This document shows positions 60,890-64,000 of a DNA stretch of 64,000 nt, piece after piece. A program made the position numbers and the translations under genes. The stretch is from positions 12,098,184 through 12,162,183 of the forward strand of contig CM024168.1 in NCBI GenBank assembly GCA_013433145.1. Direction: 5' to 3'. The stretch's first letter is position 1. Every line of letters begins with the position of its first letter. Origin of the DNA: Ascaris suum (lineage: Eukaryota > Nematoda > Chromadorea > Rhabditida > Ascarididae). The notes under the pieces were generated by a model. The model did not search any database. It worked only from the letters and a program-made list of their open reading frames with translations, and was not told the DNA's origin.

Positions 60890-63100
60890 GGCGTTTTAGC
60901 TGCTTTAGCGATCCCAATGAACAAACGAAATATGCGAGCGCAAGTAGGCCGTCCCTTAAAGTTAAGTGTTGAATGCTTTGTGTGCCGATGATGAAGTGGC
61001 TCAATTGTTGCTGCGTTAAGGCATAATGGTAAACTTGCCAACTGGCGCCTTTATGCGACATCCAAGGAAATCCCTTACGGGAGCCAACTTCCGCAGAAAA
61101 GTTGCACTCTCTTGTGAATGTGAACAATAACGTACCTTTCAGTTGCGCAGTAGTTGGCTGCGACTCTGCTCTTAATAGTGGCAAATTGATCCCGACAAAC
61201 TGCAGTGTATTTGCAAATTAGAAATACAGCAGCGCAGTAGTAAGCGGTAATATGCTTACAAGTGAAAGTGCACACGTCGGGAATTGTTAATATTAAATGG
61301 TAATTACAGAGCAGTAAGTGCAGTGGGATTAGTTACTCTCATAAGGCAGTGATGAATGCTACAGACGTTTGAGGTCGAGACTGGTGCCTAGTGGGTCTGT
61401 TTGCGTTCTCTTCGGGATCTCACCGCATTTGGTACGTGAGTTTTTGAAAGCTCGGTTCATACTGAGCACTATATGAGTTCAAATATTTCGAATTCCAGTA
61501 AACTCGTTGCAAAACCTGACCGTCATTATTTTGTTTGACTTCGAAGCCATGCCGCATGTAAAGCATGTGCAATGCTGGTATGCTCTTCCTGGATGTGGTC
61601 AGTCGCTGCAATCGCATCTCGCAATTGCGTACTGTCAATGCTTGTTGTTCGTGGCTGTTTGTACAGTGTCCGAATAAATTACCAGTAGTTTTCCAAAGCC
61701 ATCAGCGAGACATTCAAATCACGTATCCCTCAATTGGTTCCCACAGTTTCCGTTTGGCCCGCCTCTTTGTTTACCTGATGAAAACATTTTTAAATGGTTT
61801 TTTAGCATCTACACGTCATAAATGTATCAGCCGTAGAGCAGTTTTTAACCACTTTCTAGGCTATCATCTAACATGCAGGAATGCGAACCTCTTTTTGTTT
61901 TCAGACGACAACAAAAAAAAATCGTTGAACATTCATTTCAAAACACGTGCTCAAGTGCGGGATTTTTCGTCGTCTTTAAAGCAAACTGAGCACACTTTTT
62001 AGTGAACGGGAATGGGCTACGCTCTTGCCTTGGACTCAGAACAACACCTATTTGATGTCTTCGTTGGTATCATGGAGGATGGACAACCCTCCTTCCCACC
62101 CCAAGCATCATCTTTTCATCCATCGTGATTGGTGAAAGCAACAGATAACATGTAGTCGGAAGCCAGAAAGCGAGAGGGACAGAAAGAGAGGGAAATGAGG
62201 AGGAGGAAGAAAGAGAAGAAGTGTATTCGTCAACACTGATTCTATGGAATATTTTTTAATTTCATTTTATACGAAACAACCGAGTAAATCGACTAAACCG
62301 TGCAGTTTATCTCGCTTGCGGGCATTATCGACGTTCACTGTATCGTTCAAAGTTCCATAACTTTTGATGCCATCCACGACATCATTCAAACAAATTGCAA
62401 ATTCGAGGTTACATTTGCATTTTCGAAACTTCAAAAAATTGTTTCGTAGTCCGAACTTCTTTCAAACTGCCGATATATTCACTGTCTCCGCTCAATTTTC
62501 CGACAAAATTTCACAGATGCATTTCGATAAGCAGAGGCTTACAGCGGTTGAAAACTAGCAAACAAACACCTCCGCCTGTTTAGTTTTCCATGTGCGAGAA
62601 GAAAGAGTAGAAAGGTAATGCTCACTCGACGAAGATGACTGGTAGAACCGAGAGGGAAGATCAGGTGCGGAAATTTAAAAAAAGAGAAGTAACTTGAAGA
62701 TTTTATGCTATGAAAAATGATAAGATTTTATGATATGAAAAGTGATATCGACATTTTTCTAGCACTAGAATGAGAGGACGAAATTTTGATCGCTTCTATA
62801 GGCGATCCTGGCGACGTCTGGGGACTGTAAGAAACCATGAGCTGTTGTTGTTCAAACAGCACTGCTTGTTGTAAGATATCAAGCAAAGAATTGCGAACAT
62901 ACCACTGTTGCAGTTATAACAAGCGCATTCCAAAGCAACGATTCGTTATTTCATCCTCTCGTTTGGAGCATGAGAAAATCGAATAGTGTTACATTGTGTG
63001 CAGAAAATCGAATATCACGAAACTGATGTACTACATCTCTCATGTGCGCTCACAGCAGCACTCGATTCTTTTAAGTCGCTAATTTTGCCAGCGTTATGAT
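60890..63100. other. Stretch with weak coding hints only
   Basis: A + strand frame of 145 codons (61565-62002) has an ATG and stop but no recognisable content. On the minus strand 61638-61424 reads MRLQRLTTSRKSIPALHML and ends at a consensus CG|GTGAGA donor, so it may be an exon. A purine-rich stretch at 62160-62220 (GAGAGGGA/GGAAGAAAG) is low complexity. Confidence 0.35.
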
Positions 63101-63115
63101 CGCCCACATAATCGC

Positions 63116-63307
63116 CTAGATGCTCAAGCGTATTTCTGACTGCGCCAGTTTAGTTAGGATTCTTGTGAGTCTGTTGACCCCTAGGGGGAGACTTTTCCGG
63201 AATTTCAGGACATCAGTAGAACCATCGCCTGGGCTTGCGCTAAAGAGTCCAAAAGCGAATTTATTTTCGTCCACTGCGTAGATGTGGCAACCAGGGAATT
63301 TTATCAA
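63116..63307 (-). CDS. Exon-like segment near the secreted-protein gene
   Basis: An open minus-strand stretch reads IKFPGCHIYAVDENKFAFG and then FSASPGDGSTDVLKFRKSLP and ends LAQSEIRLSI with TAG. It is protein-like and lies about 220 bp downstream of the secreted-protein ORF on the same strand. It could be a further exon of that gene or belong elsewhere. The + strand over 63284-63550 is also open, so coding status is uncertain. Confidence 0.25.
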   Translation of the reverse strand: MIKFPGCHIYAVDENKFAFGLFSASPGDGSTDVLKFRKSLPLGVNRLTRILTKLAQSEIRLSI

Positions 63308-63526
63308 CTTCCAACTCCATCGAAACCAACGCGCGAAGATCCACAGAACTGCATGGAGAGAGGAGGTGACAGAAGGAAGGCAAATTGTCTGTGCTGCTTA
63401 TATGGAAGAATGCATGCAAAATATGAAATCAGTGTTGCAGCTTCCCAACAATCAGCTTGTTTGAGAAAAATGATTCTGTGTTTGATTGAGTCACACCACA
63501 TCATCTTCATTTTCCCATCCCATTTT

Positions 63527-63952
63527 TCATGCATTAATGATACACTTGGAGCGCAATAAATGGTTTACAGATATGTTGTTAAACAGGGTACCTGCGGCAT
63601 TGCTTTGCTTGGCGTTCTCGAAGTTCTCATTGAACACGTTCGTTGTTGGCGTTGAATGCCATTCAGAAGCATTCAACGAGTAGACTTCATCTACTGTCGA
63701 GTAATCGCCGGAGCATGAAGATGTTTCTTCATCCACAGTGACATCATCACTATTCCTCTTAGTTTTTTGCAGCGAGTCTTTAGAATCTTCTGACTGCAAA
63801 TTTATTGTTTCGCCCGCAGTGAGATCGCTGGCAAGAGCGATCTTCGAGGTACCGCCGTAGAGCACCAGAACGACGAGCTGCAACAGACATGTTCATTGCT
63901 ACTAAATACTCTCAACTGTTTTGTGCATTTTCGTAATGCTTTCATGATTCAT
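63527..63952 (-). CDS. Small secreted acidic protein, possibly incomplete
   Basis: Two minus-strand exons, 63952-63917 and 63877-63527, are separated by a 39-nt GT-AG intron (ends CTGTTGCAG). From the second ATG (63928) the protein starts MHKTLVVLVLYGGTSKIALA, a good signal peptide with likely cleavage after ALA. The mature part is acidic and Ser/Thr-rich (SEDSKDSLQKTKRNSDDVTV, DEETSSCSGDYSTVDEVYS) with possible N-glycosylation sites, and ends KCIINA then TGA. Starting at 63952 adds eight residues. A donor-like GTAAAC near the end of exon 2 could splice onward instead, for example to the open segment at 63307-63116. No domain is recognised. An extracellular role is inferred from the signal peptide alone. 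Confidence 0.5.
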
Positions 63953-64000
63953 TCTCAGTGCTTATTCAAGTTTCAAAAAACAGGTCTTCGTAATGTTTTG

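Noticed and set aside
61565..62002. 145-codon + strand ORF
   Set aside because: It has a start and stop but no recognisable feature, and a minus-strand exon candidate overlaps it. An open frame of this length can occur by chance in 64 kb read in six frames.

Overview
The window looks like nuclear DNA from a nematode. Most of it is non-coding and moderately AT-rich. Genes are split into short exons by GT-AG introns of about 40 bp to about 14 kb, with TTTCAG/TTGCAG-type acceptors. The strongest clue to the organism is a perfect 22-nt copy of the classical nematode spliced leader SL1 on the minus strand at 59899-59920, which points to chromadorean roundworms. The species cannot be named from this window.

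Exon models were built by hand by joining GT-AG exons whose reading phases fit. Three genes can be reconstructed well. (1) A C2H2 zinc-finger protein on the + strand, 18915-41834 and perhaps from 8355, has a Ser/Gly-rich N-terminal part, a Q21-P-Q5 tract, one C2HC and three C2H2 fingers, and a Gln/Ser-rich tail. (2) A divergent PP1-family Ser/Thr phosphatase on the - strand, 35210 down to about 27525 or 26667, lies wholly inside the 14-kb zinc-finger intron. All metal-ligand motifs are present. (3) A RAD1 orthologue (9-1-1 DNA-damage clamp; C. elegans MRT-2) on the + strand, 50995-55728, has seven exons.

Less certain genes are: a + strand gene of unknown family at 36584-39600 in the same intron; an intact antisense ORF of about 126 codons at 21642-22022 in an earlier zinc-finger intron; a small secreted acidic protein at 63527-63952 (-) with a 39-nt intron; and a two-exon basic protein at 7141-7554 (-).

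Layout: 1-8.1 kb is mostly empty. 8.2-8.6 kb has probable upstream zinc-finger exons, and 8.6-18.9 kb has no convincing gene. 18.9-41.8 kb is the zinc-finger gene with its nested genes and two (AT)n tracts of equal length. 42-51 kb is mostly intergenic, with isolated exon-like pieces. 51-55.7 kb is RAD1. 55.8-59.4 kb has a stretch open on both strands. 59.45-60.34 kb is a segment with terminal inverted repeats that carries the SL1 copy and degenerate tandem repeats. 60.4-63 kb has little, and the right edge holds the secreted-protein gene. Several perfect 14-15 bp hairpins are scattered through the non-coding DNA.

The three main genes have no shared pathway: a nuclear zinc-finger factor, a phosphatase and a checkpoint-clamp subunit. 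The notable architecture is antisense nesting within the zinc-finger gene.
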